Shown: positions 30,987 through 38,673 of the stretch, piece after piece
How the letters are laid out: every line of letters starts with the position of its first letter
Position numbering within the stretch: the stretch's first letter is position 1
Assembly: GCF_003385215.1 (NCBI RefSeq)
Contig: NZ_PQHW01000053.1
Location: forward strand, 1-45,483
Direction of reading: 5' to 3'
DNA from: Amycolatopsis thermalba
GTDB lineage: Bacteria > Actinomycetota > Actinomycetes > Mycobacteriales > Pseudonocardiaceae
Length of the DNA: 45,483 nucleotides
The notes under the pieces: generated by a model
What the model was told of the DNA's origin: nothing
Database searches by the model: none
Seen by the model: only the letters and a program-made list of their open reading frames with translations
Made by a program: the position numbers and the translations under genes

Positions 30987-32153
30987 GTGGTCGTGATCAT
31001 CGCCCTGGTGTTCGTCGTCGTGCTGGCGGCGGTGGCCGCGTTCCACTGGTGGGCCTGGCGCCGCCTGGTCCGCGACGCGCTGCCCCGCGGCTCGGTGTGG
31101 CGACGGGTGGCGACCGGGGTGCTCGTGGCCGGGCCGGTGCTGATGGTGGCCGCGCCCCTGAGCGAGCGGGCCGAGGCGCCGTACTGGCTGGTGCGGGTCG
31201 TGTCCTGGCCGGGGTTCGTCTGGATGGCGGTGTGCGTGTACCTGCTGCTGGCCCTGCTGGCCGGCGAGGTGGTGCGGCCGCTACTGCGCCGGTGGCTCGC
31301 CCGCCGCGACGCCGGGCCGGTGCCGGAGGAGACGGCGGTGACGCGGCGGGTGTTCGTGTCGCGGGTGGTGGGCGGCGCAACGGTGGCCGCGGTGGCGGGG
31401 ACCGTCGGCTACGGCGCGCACAGCCTGTTCAGCGGTCCCCGGGTGCTGGACGTGACGGTGCCGCTGGCGAAACTGCCGCGCAGCGCGGACGGGTTCCGGA
31501 TCGCGGTGGTCAGCGACATCCACGTCGGCCCGCTCCTCGGCCGCGGGTTCACGCAGCACGTCGTCGACACGATCAACGCCACGTCGCCGGACCTGGTGGC
31601 GGTGGTGGGGGACCTGGTCGACGGGGACGTCGAGGACCTCGCGCCCGCGGTGGCGCCGCTGGCCGGGCTGCGGTCGCGGCACGGCACCTTCTTCGTGACC
31701 GGCAACCACGAGTACATCTCCGGCGCCGGGCAGTGGGTCGGCCACGTCCGGACCCTGGGCATGCGGCTGCTCGCCAACGAGCGCGTCGAGCTGCCCGGCT
31801 TCGACCTGGCCGGGGTCAACGACGTCCGCGCCGGCGAAGGGGAAGGCCCGGACTTCGCCAAGGCGCTCGGCGGCCGCGACCCCGCCCGGGCCGCGGTGCT
31901 GCTCGCGCACCAGCCGATCGTCATCGACCAGGCCGTCGCGCACGGCGTCGACCTCCAGCTGTCCGGGCACACCCACGGCGGGCAGTTCTGGCCGGGACAC
32001 CTGGTGGTGGACGGCATCCAGCACACGCTGGCCGGCCTGACCCGCCACGGCGGCACGCAGCTCTACGTCACCCGCGGCGCGGGCGCGTGGGGACCACCGG
32101 TGCGGGTCGGCGCCCCGCCCGACATCACGGTGGTCCGCCTGGCGTCGCTCTAG
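30987..32153 (+). CDS. Membrane-anchored metallophosphoesterase
   Basis: This is a 388-aa calcineurin-like phosphoesterase. About 120 N-terminal residues form three or four membrane helices, followed by a Tat-like TRRVFVSRVVGG segment. The catalytic domain has all metal motifs: SDIHVG (D177, H179), GDLVDGD, GNHEY, AHQP and GHTHGGQ. The combination resembles YkuE/YaeI-like phosphodiesterases acting at the cell surface. GTG 30987 follows weakly spaced signals, and ATG 30975 is out of frame. Its 3' end overlaps the convergent Nramp gene by 4 bp. Confidence 0.88.
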   Translation: MVVIIALVFVVVLAAVAAFHWWAWRRLVRDALPRGSVWRRVATGVLVAGPVLMVAAPLSERAEAPYWLVRVVSWPGFVWMAVCVYLLLALLAGEVVRPLLRRWLARRDAGPVPEETAVTRRVFVSRVVGGATVAAVAGTVGYGAHSLFSGPRVLDVTVPLAKLPRSADGFRIAVVSDIHVGPLLGRGFTQHVVDTINATSPDLVAVVGDLVDGDVEDLAPAVAPLAGLRSRHGTFFVTGNHEYISGAGQWVGHVRTLGMRLLANERVELPGFDLAGVNDVRAGEGEGPDFAKALGGRDPARAAVLLAHQPIVIDQAVAHGVDLQLSGHTHGGQFWPGHLVVDGIQHTLAGLTRHGGTQLYVTRGAGAWGPPVRVGAPPDITVVRLASL

Positions 32154-33676
32154 AACTTGACCAGGGCGCTCCCGGTGAACAGCTCGTACACGAAGTTGAT
32201 GAAGAAGAACCCGAAGAACGCGAAGTTCAGCAGCAGGATCACGTAGTGCCACGGCCGTGGCCGCGCCGCCTTCGGCAGCCGCGAGTTCAGGTACATCAGC
32301 GCGAACGGGAAGATCAGCGCGCCCAGGTTCGACATGTTCGCCGAGGTCTGGACCAGGTCCGTGGGCAGGGCCAGGTGCATCGCCCCGGCGATCACCGCCA
32401 GCACGACCAGCATGAACGGGAAGTAGAACCGCCGCGGGTCGCCCTCGATGAGGCGGCGGATGCGCGGGCTGCTCGCGTGCGTGGCGTCGGTGAAGTTGCG
32501 CACCAGCGCCTCGAAGATGCCCAGCTGCGTGGAGAACAGCACCAGCACGCCGACGACCAGCATCAGGTAGAACATCCACGACCCGTACTGGGCGCCGAGC
32601 TGGGTGGCGGTGAACGTCGGGACGTTGGCCGACGTCGGCCGTTGCCCGCTGGTCGCCACGATGTGCGACATCAGCACGGTCGGCAGCAGCATGCCGACCA
32701 TCGCGCCCACGAAGAACACGCCCCACAGGTCGATCAGCAGCAGCCGGTACCACCGCTTCCACCGGCTGGTGTTCGCCGCGTCGTCCGGGAACGTCACGCC
32801 GGAGTGGCGCAGCTCGGTCCGCCCGCCGCGCAGGCCGGAGATGAACCCGACGCGGTAGCCCATGCCGTAACCCTTGTCGCGGTAGTGGTTCATCACGTAC
32901 CAGTTCAGCCCGGACGCCAGCGCGGTGAACCCGGCCAGCCCGCCGAGCTGGGTCGCGGTGATGCCCTCCGGGGGCGCGGCCGGCGTCACCAGGCCGCGCA
33001 CGCCGTCCCACCACACCGATCCGGGCACGACCGTGATCGTGACGACCAGCAGGACCAGCAGCAGGGTGCCGACCATCAGCCAGTTCGCCAGCTCCAGCGT
33101 GCGGGAGATCTTGCGCGCCAGCACCGTGATCAGGAAGACCACCAGCAGCAGCCCGATGCCCAGCAGGCGGACGTACTCCAGCTCGCCGGGCCGGTGCGGC
33201 CGCCCGGCGATCAGCGCGAACAGCCCCTGGCCCGCGCCGGCCGCCCAGCCGCCGAAGATGAACGCGAAGTACAGCACCAGCAGGGAGAACGGGATCCACA
33301 GCTTGGCGCCCGGCGGCACCCGCCCGAAGCCGACGATGGGCACCTCTCCGGTGGCGACGACGTAGCGGGAGACCTCGACGTTGTAGAAGGTCTGCAGCAG
33401 CGCCGACACCGTGATGACCCAGCCGACCCCGACGAACCCGAACGTGCCCACCGCCTGCGGCCCCAGCAGCCACTCGCCGCTGCCGATGGAGATGCCCAGC
33501 GCGATGAGGCTCGGGCCGATCACGAACTGGACGATCTGCACCGCGCCGAGGCGGCGGACCCGGAACACCTCCTCCGGCTCCGGCAGGTCGTCCACCGCGA
33601 GCGGGGGCCTGCTGACGCCGATCTGGTACTCACCGACCGCGGCCGGGGGAACCGGCCTTCCGGATGCGTCGACCAT
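32150..33676 (-). CDS. Nramp-related membrane transporter lacking the DPGN motif
   Basis: This is a 508-aa protein with about 11 helices and general Nramp-family resemblance (FVIGPSLIALGISIGSGEWLLGP at the first helix, given here only as its core SIGSGEW). Canonical Mn/Fe carriers have DPGN there and an M-P-H motif in helix 6; here the positions read GSGE and GLNWYVM. The metal-site ligands are thus replaced, so the cargo is uncertain and may not be a transition metal. GGAGG lies 5 bp before ATG 33676. It stands as a single gene, convergent with the phosphoesterase. Confidence 0.75.
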   Translation of the reverse strand: MVDASGRPVPPAAVGEYQIGVSRPPLAVDDLPEPEEVFRVRRLGAVQIVQFVIGPSLIALGISIGSGEWLLGPQAVGTFGFVGVGWVITVSALLQTFYNVEVSRYVVATGEVPIVGFGRVPPGAKLWIPFSLLVLYFAFIFGGWAAGAGQGLFALIAGRPHRPGELEYVRLLGIGLLLVVFLITVLARKISRTLELANWLMVGTLLLVLLVVTITVVPGSVWWDGVRGLVTPAAPPEGITATQLGGLAGFTALASGLNWYVMNHYRDKGYGMGYRVGFISGLRGGRTELRHSGVTFPDDAANTSRWKRWYRLLLIDLWGVFFVGAMVGMLLPTVLMSHIVATSGQRPTSANVPTFTATQLGAQYGSWMFYLMLVVGVLVLFSTQLGIFEALVRNFTDATHASSPRIRRLIEGDPRRFYFPFMLVVLAVIAGAMHLALPTDLVQTSANMSNLGALIFPFALMYLNSRLPKAARPRPWHYVILLLNFAFFGFFFINFVYELFTGSALVKF

Positions 33677-33735
33677 GACCACCTCCGAGCCCGATACGGA
33701 CTTTCCGGGCAGTAAGCACCCGGGTGTGCGCCGGG

Positions 33736-34971
33736 TCAAGGGGTCGCGCGCAAGTCGTGACCTTCGGCTCCGGAGGCGTGCTCAGGTGGCTGCTCGCCGG
33801 GTCGCGATCGCCCAGCCCGCCGTTCGGCGAGTGCCCACGTGACCAGGGCGCACAGCGCGAACGCCGCGCCGAGCAGCGTGGGGCCGCTCCAGCCCGCGGC
33901 GTCGAACAGCGCGGTCGTCGCGGCGGCGCCGAGCGCCGAGCCGAGCGAGTAGAAGACCATGTAGCCGCCGATCGTGCTGCTGGTGCGGCTGGGGAAGGCG
34001 CTCGTGAGGACGTGCTGGTTGCCGACGTGCACCGCCTGCACGGCGAAGTCGAGCACGATCACCCCGGCGATCAGCAGCGGCAGCGACCAGCCGAGCTGCC
34101 CGATCGCGAGCACGGAGCCGATCAGCAGGACCAGCGCGACGCCGCCGACCCGGCCCGCGTGCCCGGCGTCGGCCCAGCGCCCGGACCGGGCGGCGCCCAG
34201 CGCGCCGGCGAGCCCGGCCACCCCGAACAGCCCGATCTGCGCCTCGCTGAAGTGCCACGGCGCACCGGCCAGGGGCAGCGCCAGACCGCTCCACAGCGTG
34301 CCGAAGGAGGCGAAGAGGAAGAACGCGATCAGCCCGCGGCCGAGGAACACCGGCCGGGTGAACAGCCCGGCCAGCGACCGGAGGATCCGCCCGTACCGTT
34401 CGCCGCCGGCGCGGACGTCCGGCGGCAGCGCGACCAGGGTGAGCACGCCGAGGACGGTGGCGAGGACCGCCAGGGCGAGGTAGCTGCCGCGCCAGCCCCA
34501 GGCGTCCGCCACGCTTCCGGTGACCACCCGGGCGCCGAGGATGCCGACCACCACGCCGGAGGTGACGACGCCGAGGGTGCGCCCGCGCTCGCCGGGCGGG
34601 GAGATCGCGGCCGCGTAGGCGACGGCGGTTTGCACCACCACGGCGAACGCGCCTGCCAGGGCGAGGCCGCCGAACGCCATCCACGCGACCGGCGCGGCCG
34701 CGGTGATCGCCAGCCCGGCCGCCACCAGCCCGAGGTGCGCGGCGATGAGGCGCCTGCGGTCGAGCAGGTCGCCCAGCGGCACCAGCAGCACCAGCCCGGC
34801 GAGGTAGCCGAGCTGCCCGGCGGCCACCAGCCAGCCGACCGAATCGCGGGGGACACCGAGGTCGTGCCCCATCGGCCCGAGCACCGGCTGCCCGGCGTAG
34901 ACCCCGGCGACCGCCACCCCGCACACCACCGCCAGCAGCAGCCTCGTTCCCCTGCCCACCCGCGCCTCCAT
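33736..34971 (-). CDS. MFS transporter controlled by the divergent HxlR regulator
   Basis: This is a 411-aa MFS protein with about 12 helices and the GDLLDRRRLI loop after TM2, similar to inner-membrane efflux carriers (YnfM/AraJ-like). It diverges from the HxlR gene with two operator-like dyads between them. An inducible exporter of a small toxic compound is the usual role for such pairs. ATG 34971 has no obvious ribosome site, but a -10 box (complement of 34997-35002) gives a leader of only about 18 nt. The substrate is unknown. Confidence 0.85.
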   Translation of the reverse strand: MEARVGRGTRLLLAVVCGVAVAGVYAGQPVLGPMGHDLGVPRDSVGWLVAAGQLGYLAGLVLLVPLGDLLDRRRLIAAHLGLVAAGLAITAAAPVAWMAFGGLALAGAFAVVVQTAVAYAAAISPPGERGRTLGVVTSGVVVGILGARVVTGSVADAWGWRGSYLALAVLATVLGVLTLVALPPDVRAGGERYGRILRSLAGLFTRPVFLGRGLIAFFLFASFGTLWSGLALPLAGAPWHFSEAQIGLFGVAGLAGALGAARSGRWADAGHAGRVGGVALVLLIGSVLAIGQLGWSLPLLIAGVIVLDFAVQAVHVGNQHVLTSAFPSRTSSTIGGYMVFYSLGSALGAAATTALFDAAGWSGPTLLGAAFALCALVTWALAERRAGRSRPGEQPPEHASGAEGHDLRATP

Positions 34972-34974
34972 TCG

Positions 34975-35027
34975 GTTTCAAATTGCAACTCTTTGGAGAG
35001 TAGGGCAGAATGGTTTCACAATGCAAC
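34975..35027. promoter_or_regulatory. HxlR operators O1 and O2 over divergent promoters
   Basis: GTTTCAAATTGCAAC (34975-34989) fits the dyad GTTnCAAnTTGnAAC perfectly. GTTTCACAATGCAAC (35013-35027) is a direct, weaker copy 38 bp away. O1 covers the -35 of hxlR (TTGCAA 34983-34988, with CAGAAT 35006-35011). O2 covers the -35 of the MFS gene (TTGCAT, complement of 35021-35026, with TACTCT 18 bp on). Confidence 0.6.
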
Positions 35028-35042
35028 TCAGGGGAGGGTCAC

Positions 35043-35462
35043 GTGTGGACGGATCCGGACTGCCCGGTCGCGCGGGCGGCGGACGTGGTCGGGGACCGGT
35101 GGAGCCTGCTGATCATCCGGGACGCGATGGACGGCGCCCGCTCGTTCACCGAGTTCCAGCAGCGCACCGGCATCGCCCGCAACATCCTCGCCGACCGGCT
35201 CCGCAGGCTCGCCGCGCACGGCCTGATCACGCAGGTCGAGGCGTCGTCGGGCAAGCGCCGGGTGTACGCGCTCACCGCGGCGGGCAAGGACCTGTTCCCG
35301 GTGATCGTCACGCTCCGGCAATGGGGTGAGCGGCACGCCTACGGGCCCGGGGAGACGCATTCCGTGCTGGTCGACGAGGAGGGCGCGCTCGTGCCGCCGG
35401 TGGTCCCGGTGGCCGCGGACGGACGGCCGCTGACCAGTGACACGACCTCGGTGCGCAAGTAG
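35043..35462 (+). CDS. HxlR-family transcriptional regulator
   Basis: This 139-aa winged-helix protein has the classic start DPDCPVARAADVVGDRWSLLI. Cys in CPV is the redox or ligand-sensing residue of many HxlR proteins. The recognition helix follows (IARNILADRLRRLAAHGLI). GTG 35043 is chosen because GGGGAGGG (35031-35038) precedes it and it leaves the family-typical N-terminus; an ATG at 35010 is in frame but lies within the promoter. It probably represses itself and the divergent MFS gene through the two dyads between them. Confidence 0.88.
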   Translation: MWTDPDCPVARAADVVGDRWSLLIIRDAMDGARSFTEFQQRTGIARNILADRLRRLAAHGLITQVEASSGKRRVYALTAAGKDLFPVIVTLRQWGERHAYGPGETHSVLVDEEGALVPPVVPVAADGRPLTSDTTSVRK

Positions 35463-35487
35463 TGTGCGAAGCGTGCGGCGGGTCGGC

Positions 35488-35718
35488 GTGACGGACGAGG
35501 AACTGCTGGTGGAGGTCGCCCTGACGCGGCTGGACCACCCGGACCTCGACCTCGAGGAGATCGCCGAGCTGGTGGTGCGCAAGGCCGGCCCGGGCACCGT
35601 GCTGGAGTTCGCCTCCCGCAACCTGGCCGAGCGGCGGGAACTGCGCGGCACGATGTTCGCCGCGGCCGTCGAGCACGTGCTGCGGGTCGTGCTGACCCTG
35701 CGGGGCCCCGCGGACTGA
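35488..35718 (+). CDS. Small helical protein of unknown function
   Basis: This is a roughly 76-aa, Glu/Leu/Val-rich, probably all-helical protein (TDEELLVEVALTRLDHPDLDLEEIAELV marks the first part; only its ends TDEELLVEV and LEEIAELV are cited as landmarks). I do not recognise the family. It follows hxlR by 25 bp and ends 7 bp before the convergent TetR gene. Earlier in-frame GTGs at 35464 and 35473 are possible starts. No membrane segment, metal site or HTH is seen. Coding bias matches the neighbours, which supports it being real. Confidence 0.5.
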   Translation: MTDEELLVEVALTRLDHPDLDLEEIAELVVRKAGPGTVLEFASRNLAERRELRGTMFAAAVEHVLRVVLTLRGPAD

Positions 35719-35725
35719 CCGGCCG

Positions 35726-36325
35726 CTACCGGCCCGTGGTGGCGCGGTGGCCTTCGATCATCACCCGGGCCGCCGCGATCGACTTGGCGACCACCTGCTC
35801 CGGCGGGTAGCCGTGTTTGACGAAGACCCCGTCGAGCCAGAACATGCCGTAGCCGTGCGCCTGGGTGAACAGCTGCTCCATCAGCTCGAGCGCCTCCGTA
35901 GGCTCGTCGCACAGGCGCAGGCACAGCATGAGGAACTGGTCGGTCAGCACGCGGGTGTTCTCGTGCAGCTCGGTGTACCCGGGGCCGTGCAGGCCCTCGG
36001 CGTAGATCAGGTTCATGCCGGCGCGCCGCCGGATCAGGTAGGCGGTGTAGGCGCCGGCCGCCGCGGCCAGCGCGTCGGCCGGGCCGGCCTCCCGCTCGAT
36101 CGCGGCCCGCACCTCGCCGGCCAGCTGGCCGGCCACGGTGGCGGCGACGGCGGCCAGCAGGCTCTCCCGCTCCGGGAAGTGCCGGTAGGGCGCGCCCGGG
36201 CTGACCTTGGCGCGCCGCGCGACCTCGGCCACGGAGAAGCCGGCCACGCCCCGCTCGGCGATCAGGTCGAGGGACACCCGGACGAGCTCGTCACGCAGGT
36301 TGCCGTGGTGGTACTTGCCGCCCAT
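35726..36325 (-). CDS. TetR-family transcriptional regulator
   Basis: This is a 199-aa regulator. The HTH is at about 5-50: KYHHGNLRDELVRVSLDLI, with recognition segment FSVAEVARRAKVSPGAPYRHF. The GAPYRHF ending and WHG-type C-terminal domain (TetR_C WHG group) place it near regulators of small dehydrogenases. ATG 36325 matches the usual family start; a GTG at 36337 is an alternative. It diverges from the zinc alcohol dehydrogenase and very likely represses it through the two inverted repeats in between. Confidence 0.87.
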   Translation of the reverse strand: MGGKYHHGNLRDELVRVSLDLIAERGVAGFSVAEVARRAKVSPGAPYRHFPERESLLAAVAATVAGQLAGEVRAAIEREAGPADALAAAAGAYTAYLIRRRAGMNLIYAEGLHGPGYTELHENTRVLTDQFLMLCLRLCDEPTEALELMEQLFTQAHGYGMFWLDGVFVKHGYPPEQVVAKSIAAARVMIEGHRATTGR

Positions 36326-36355
36326 GGCGTGGATCACATCCCCCGGCCGGAATAT

Positions 36356-36396
36356 GTAAGAGCCCTCTTACGTCGTTGATGTATGAGGGCTCTTAC
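36356..36396. promoter_or_regulatory. Paired TetR operators
   Basis: GTAAGAGCCCTCTTAC (36356-36371) and GTATGAGGGCTCTTAC (36381-36396) are each near-perfect dyads of half-site GTAAGAG. As a pair they also form a larger inverted repeat (TAAGAGCCCTC at 36357-36367 with its complement at 36385-36395). Centres are 25 bp apart, allowing two dimers. They lie between tetR and the alcohol dehydrogenase gene. Confidence 0.65.
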
Positions 36397-36430
36397 AGTA
36401 TGCCCCGAAACGGCGTTTCCCGGAGGATTC

Positions 36431-37480
36431 ATGACCACGACCACGCACGCTATCGCTGTCCCGTCGCCGGGCGCGCCCCTGGCGCCCACCACCATCGAGC
36501 GGCGGGACCTGCGACCGGACGACGTGCTGATCGACATCGCCTTCGCCGGCATCTGCCACAGCGACATCCACCAGGCCCGCGAGGACTGGGGCGAGGCGAT
36601 CTTCCCGATGGTGCCCGGCCACGAGATCGCCGGTGTCGTCGCCGCCGTCGGCCCCGAGGTGACGAAGTACCGGGTCGGCGACCGCGTCGGCGTCGGCTGC
36701 ATGGTCGACTCGTGCGGCGAGTGCGAGTACTGCCGGGCCGGCACCGAGCAGTTCTGCGTGCGGGGCAACGTCCAGACCTACAACGGCGTCGGCTTCGACG
36801 GCGAGAAGACCTACGGCGGCTACAGCAGGCAGATCGTCGTCAAGGAAGCCTTCGTGTGCCGGATCCCCGAGGGCATCGGCCTCGACGTCGCCGCACCCCT
36901 GCTGTGCGCCGGGATCACCACCTACTCGCCGCTGCGGCAGTGGGGCGCGGGCCCGGGCAAGAAGGTCGCCGTGGTCGGGCTCGGCGGGCTCGGCCACATG
37001 GCGGTCAAGCTCGCGGCCGCGATGGGCGCCGAGGTCACCGTGCTCAGCCAGAGCCTGAAGAAGCGGGAGGACGGCCTGCGCCTGGGCGCCACCGGCTACT
37101 ACGCGACCAGCGACGAGGGCACGTTCGAGGCGCTGCGCGGCCGGTTCGACCTGATCCTCAACACCGTGTCGGCCAAGCTGCCGGTCGACGCCTACCTGGG
37201 CCTGCTGCGCGTCGGCGGCGCGATGGTCAACGTCGGTGCTCCCGGCGAACCGTTGTCCTACAACGCGTTCTCGCTGCTGGGCGGCAACAGGGTGCTGGCC
37301 GGTTCGATGATCGGCGGGATCGCCGAGACCCAGGAGATGCTCGACTTCTGCGCCGAGCACGGCATCGGCGCCGAGATCGAGACGATCTCCGCCGATCAGG
37401 TCAACGAGGCCTACGAGCGCGTGGACAACAGCGACGTGCGCTACCGCTTCGTGATCGACGCGTCCACGATCGGCGCGTGA
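36431..37480 (+). CDS. Zinc-dependent alcohol dehydrogenase (cinnamyl-alcohol/YahK type)
   Basis: This is a 349-aa medium-chain dehydrogenase. Catalytic zinc ligands are Cys42 (GICHSD), His64/Glu65 (GHE) and Cys near 158 ([11 protein letters not shown]). The structural zinc tetrad is Cys95, 98, 101 and 109. The cofactor fold GLGGLGH is followed by [10 protein letters not shown], whose Ser and Lys favour NADP(H). The family reduces a broad range of aldehydes. ATG 36431 follows CGGAGG. Regulation by the divergent TetR is likely, so it may be an aldehyde-induced detoxification gene. Confidence 0.92.
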   Translation: MTTTTHAIAVPSPGAPLAPTTIERRDLRPDDVLIDIAFAGICHSDIHQAREDWGEAIFPMVPGHEIAGVVAAVGPEVTKYRVGDRVGVGCMVDSCGECEYCRAGTEQFCVRGNVQTYNGVGFDGEKTYGGYSRQIVVKEAFVCRIPEGIGLDVAAPLLCAGITTYSPLRQWGAGPGKKVAVVGLGGLGHMAVKLAAAMGAEVTVLSQSLKKREDGLRLGATGYYATSDEGTFEALRGRFDLILNTVSAKLPVDAYLGLLRVGGAMVNVGAPGEPLSYNAFSLLGGNRVLAGSMIGGIAETQEMLDFCAEHGIGAEIETISADQVNEAYERVDNSDVRYRFVIDASTIGA

Positions 37481-37489
37481 CGATCCGCC

Positions 37490-37532
37490 CCGGCGCGCCT
37501 GACCGTCCTACCGGGACGGTCACGCGCGCCGG
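37490..37532. terminator. Strong bidirectional hairpin terminator
   Basis: The inner stem GACCGTC (37501-37507) pairs with GACGGTC (37515-37521), extended by T37500-A37522. An outer stem CGGCGCG (37491-37497) pairs with CGCGCCG (37525-37531). It lies between the alcohol dehydrogenase stop and the convergent lacI stop and overlaps the latter's last codons. Confidence 0.65.
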
Positions 37533-38536
37533 GTGGACGCGCGCAGGTGCAGCACCGGGGCGATGACCAGTGGTTCCCGGGGTTCCCCCGCCCCGGACAG
37601 CCGCGCGAGCATCAGTTCGACCGCGTGCTCGGCGAGCTTCTCGTGGTTGAGGTCCATCGCGGTGATCGGCGGGGACGCGGTGCGGGAGTGCTCGGTGTCG
37701 GTGAGCGAGGCGACCATCAGATCGTCCGGAACCGCCAGCCCCTCGGCGGCCGCGACGCGCGTCACCAGCGCCGCGAAGTCACTGGTGGCGATGATGACCG
37801 CGTCCGGGCGGCTTCGGCCGGTCAGCAGCGGACGCACCGCCGCCGCCGCGTCGTCCGGGGTCAGGCCCTCGCTGAGCACCTCGACCCGCGGTGTGCGGCG
37901 GCGCCGGGCCGACCACGCGAGGTAGGTCTCCCTCGTGCGCCGGTTCCACGCGTTGTCCTCGGTGCCGGTGAACAGCGTGATCCGGCGCGCGCCCTGCTCG
38001 CGCAGGTGGTCCAGCAGCGCGGTGACGACCGCCGGGTAGTCGAGGCGGACGGCCCACGGGAAGCCGGGCCGCTCCGGGTCCTCCTCGACGGTGACCACCG
38101 GGATCCCGCGGCGCGTCAGTTCCGTGAGCACCGAGTCGTCGCCGTACGGGTGGGCCACGATGCAGCCGTCCATGGGCACCCGCGCGACCGACGGGTCGTC
38201 GATGTCGGGCACGTGGATCAGCCCGGTCTTGCGCCGCAGCATCTCGGTGGCGATCGAGCCCACCAGGCGGTTGAACGTTTCGGCCCGGTCCGGGGTGCCG
38301 GTGACCGCGTAGCGCGGCCGCAGCACCAGGCCGACGATGCCGGACCGCCCGGTGCGCAGCGAGCGCGCGCTCGGGTTCGGGTCGTAGCCCAGCTCGGCGG
38401 CGGCGCGCAGGACGCGTTCCCGGGTGGCCTGCGAAATCGGCCTGCTGCCGGAGAACGCGTGCGACACGGTGCTGATCGCGACCTGGGCGCGTTCGGCCAC
38501 CTCCCGGATCGTGACCTTCGCGGCCGGTCTGCTCAC
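37520..38536 (-). CDS. LacI-family transcriptional repressor
   Basis: This is a 338-aa protein with an N-terminal LacI HTH (VTIREVAERAQVAISTVSHAFSG region, about 8-30), a hinge helix (NPSARSLRTGRSG) and a periplasmic-binding-like ligand domain. GTG 38536 is preferred because GGAGGG lies 4-5 bp upstream. It diverges from the MFS-hyuA-hyuB operon, whose promoter carries a LacI-type palindrome, so it is probably the local repressor. The inducer may be a hydantoin or related cyclic amide; this is inferred from neighbours. Confidence 0.88.
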   Translation of the reverse strand: MSRPAAKVTIREVAERAQVAISTVSHAFSGSRPISQATRERVLRAAAELGYDPNPSARSLRTGRSGIVGLVLRPRYAVTGTPDRAETFNRLVGSIATEMLRRKTGLIHVPDIDDPSVARVPMDGCIVAHPYGDDSVLTELTRRGIPVVTVEEDPERPGFPWAVRLDYPAVVTALLDHLREQGARRITLFTGTEDNAWNRRTRETYLAWSARRRRTPRVEVLSEGLTPDDAAAAVRPLLTGRSRPDAVIIATSDFAALVTRVAAAEGLAVPDDLMVASLTDTEHSRTASPPITAMDLNHEKLAEHAVELMLARLSGAGEPREPLVIAPVLHLRASTRRA

Positions 38537-38644
38537 CCCGCCCACCCTCCTGTCCGGACACCCTGGACCCGGCACCCAGTATCGCCCACGACCCGTCCGG
38601 CTCTTGACAGTCCCGGCCGCGGGCGCGTTTCATGGCCCGAATCA

Positions 38645-38658
38645 TCAAATCGTTTTGA
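38645..38658. promoter_or_regulatory. LacI-type operator
   Basis: TCAAATCGTTTTGA has perfect 5-bp arms (TCAAA/TTTGA) around a central CG, the hallmark of LacI-family operators. It ends 15 bp before the MFS start codon, so bound repressor would block transcription of the operon. Confidence 0.65.
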
Positions 38659-38673
38659 CGAAGGTGGTGGGCG

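Noticed and set aside
30944..33715. A plus-strand open frame of over 900 codons across the phosphoesterase and Nramp genes
   Set aside because: It is a low-complexity shadow frame; both real genes have recognisable family motifs in other frames.
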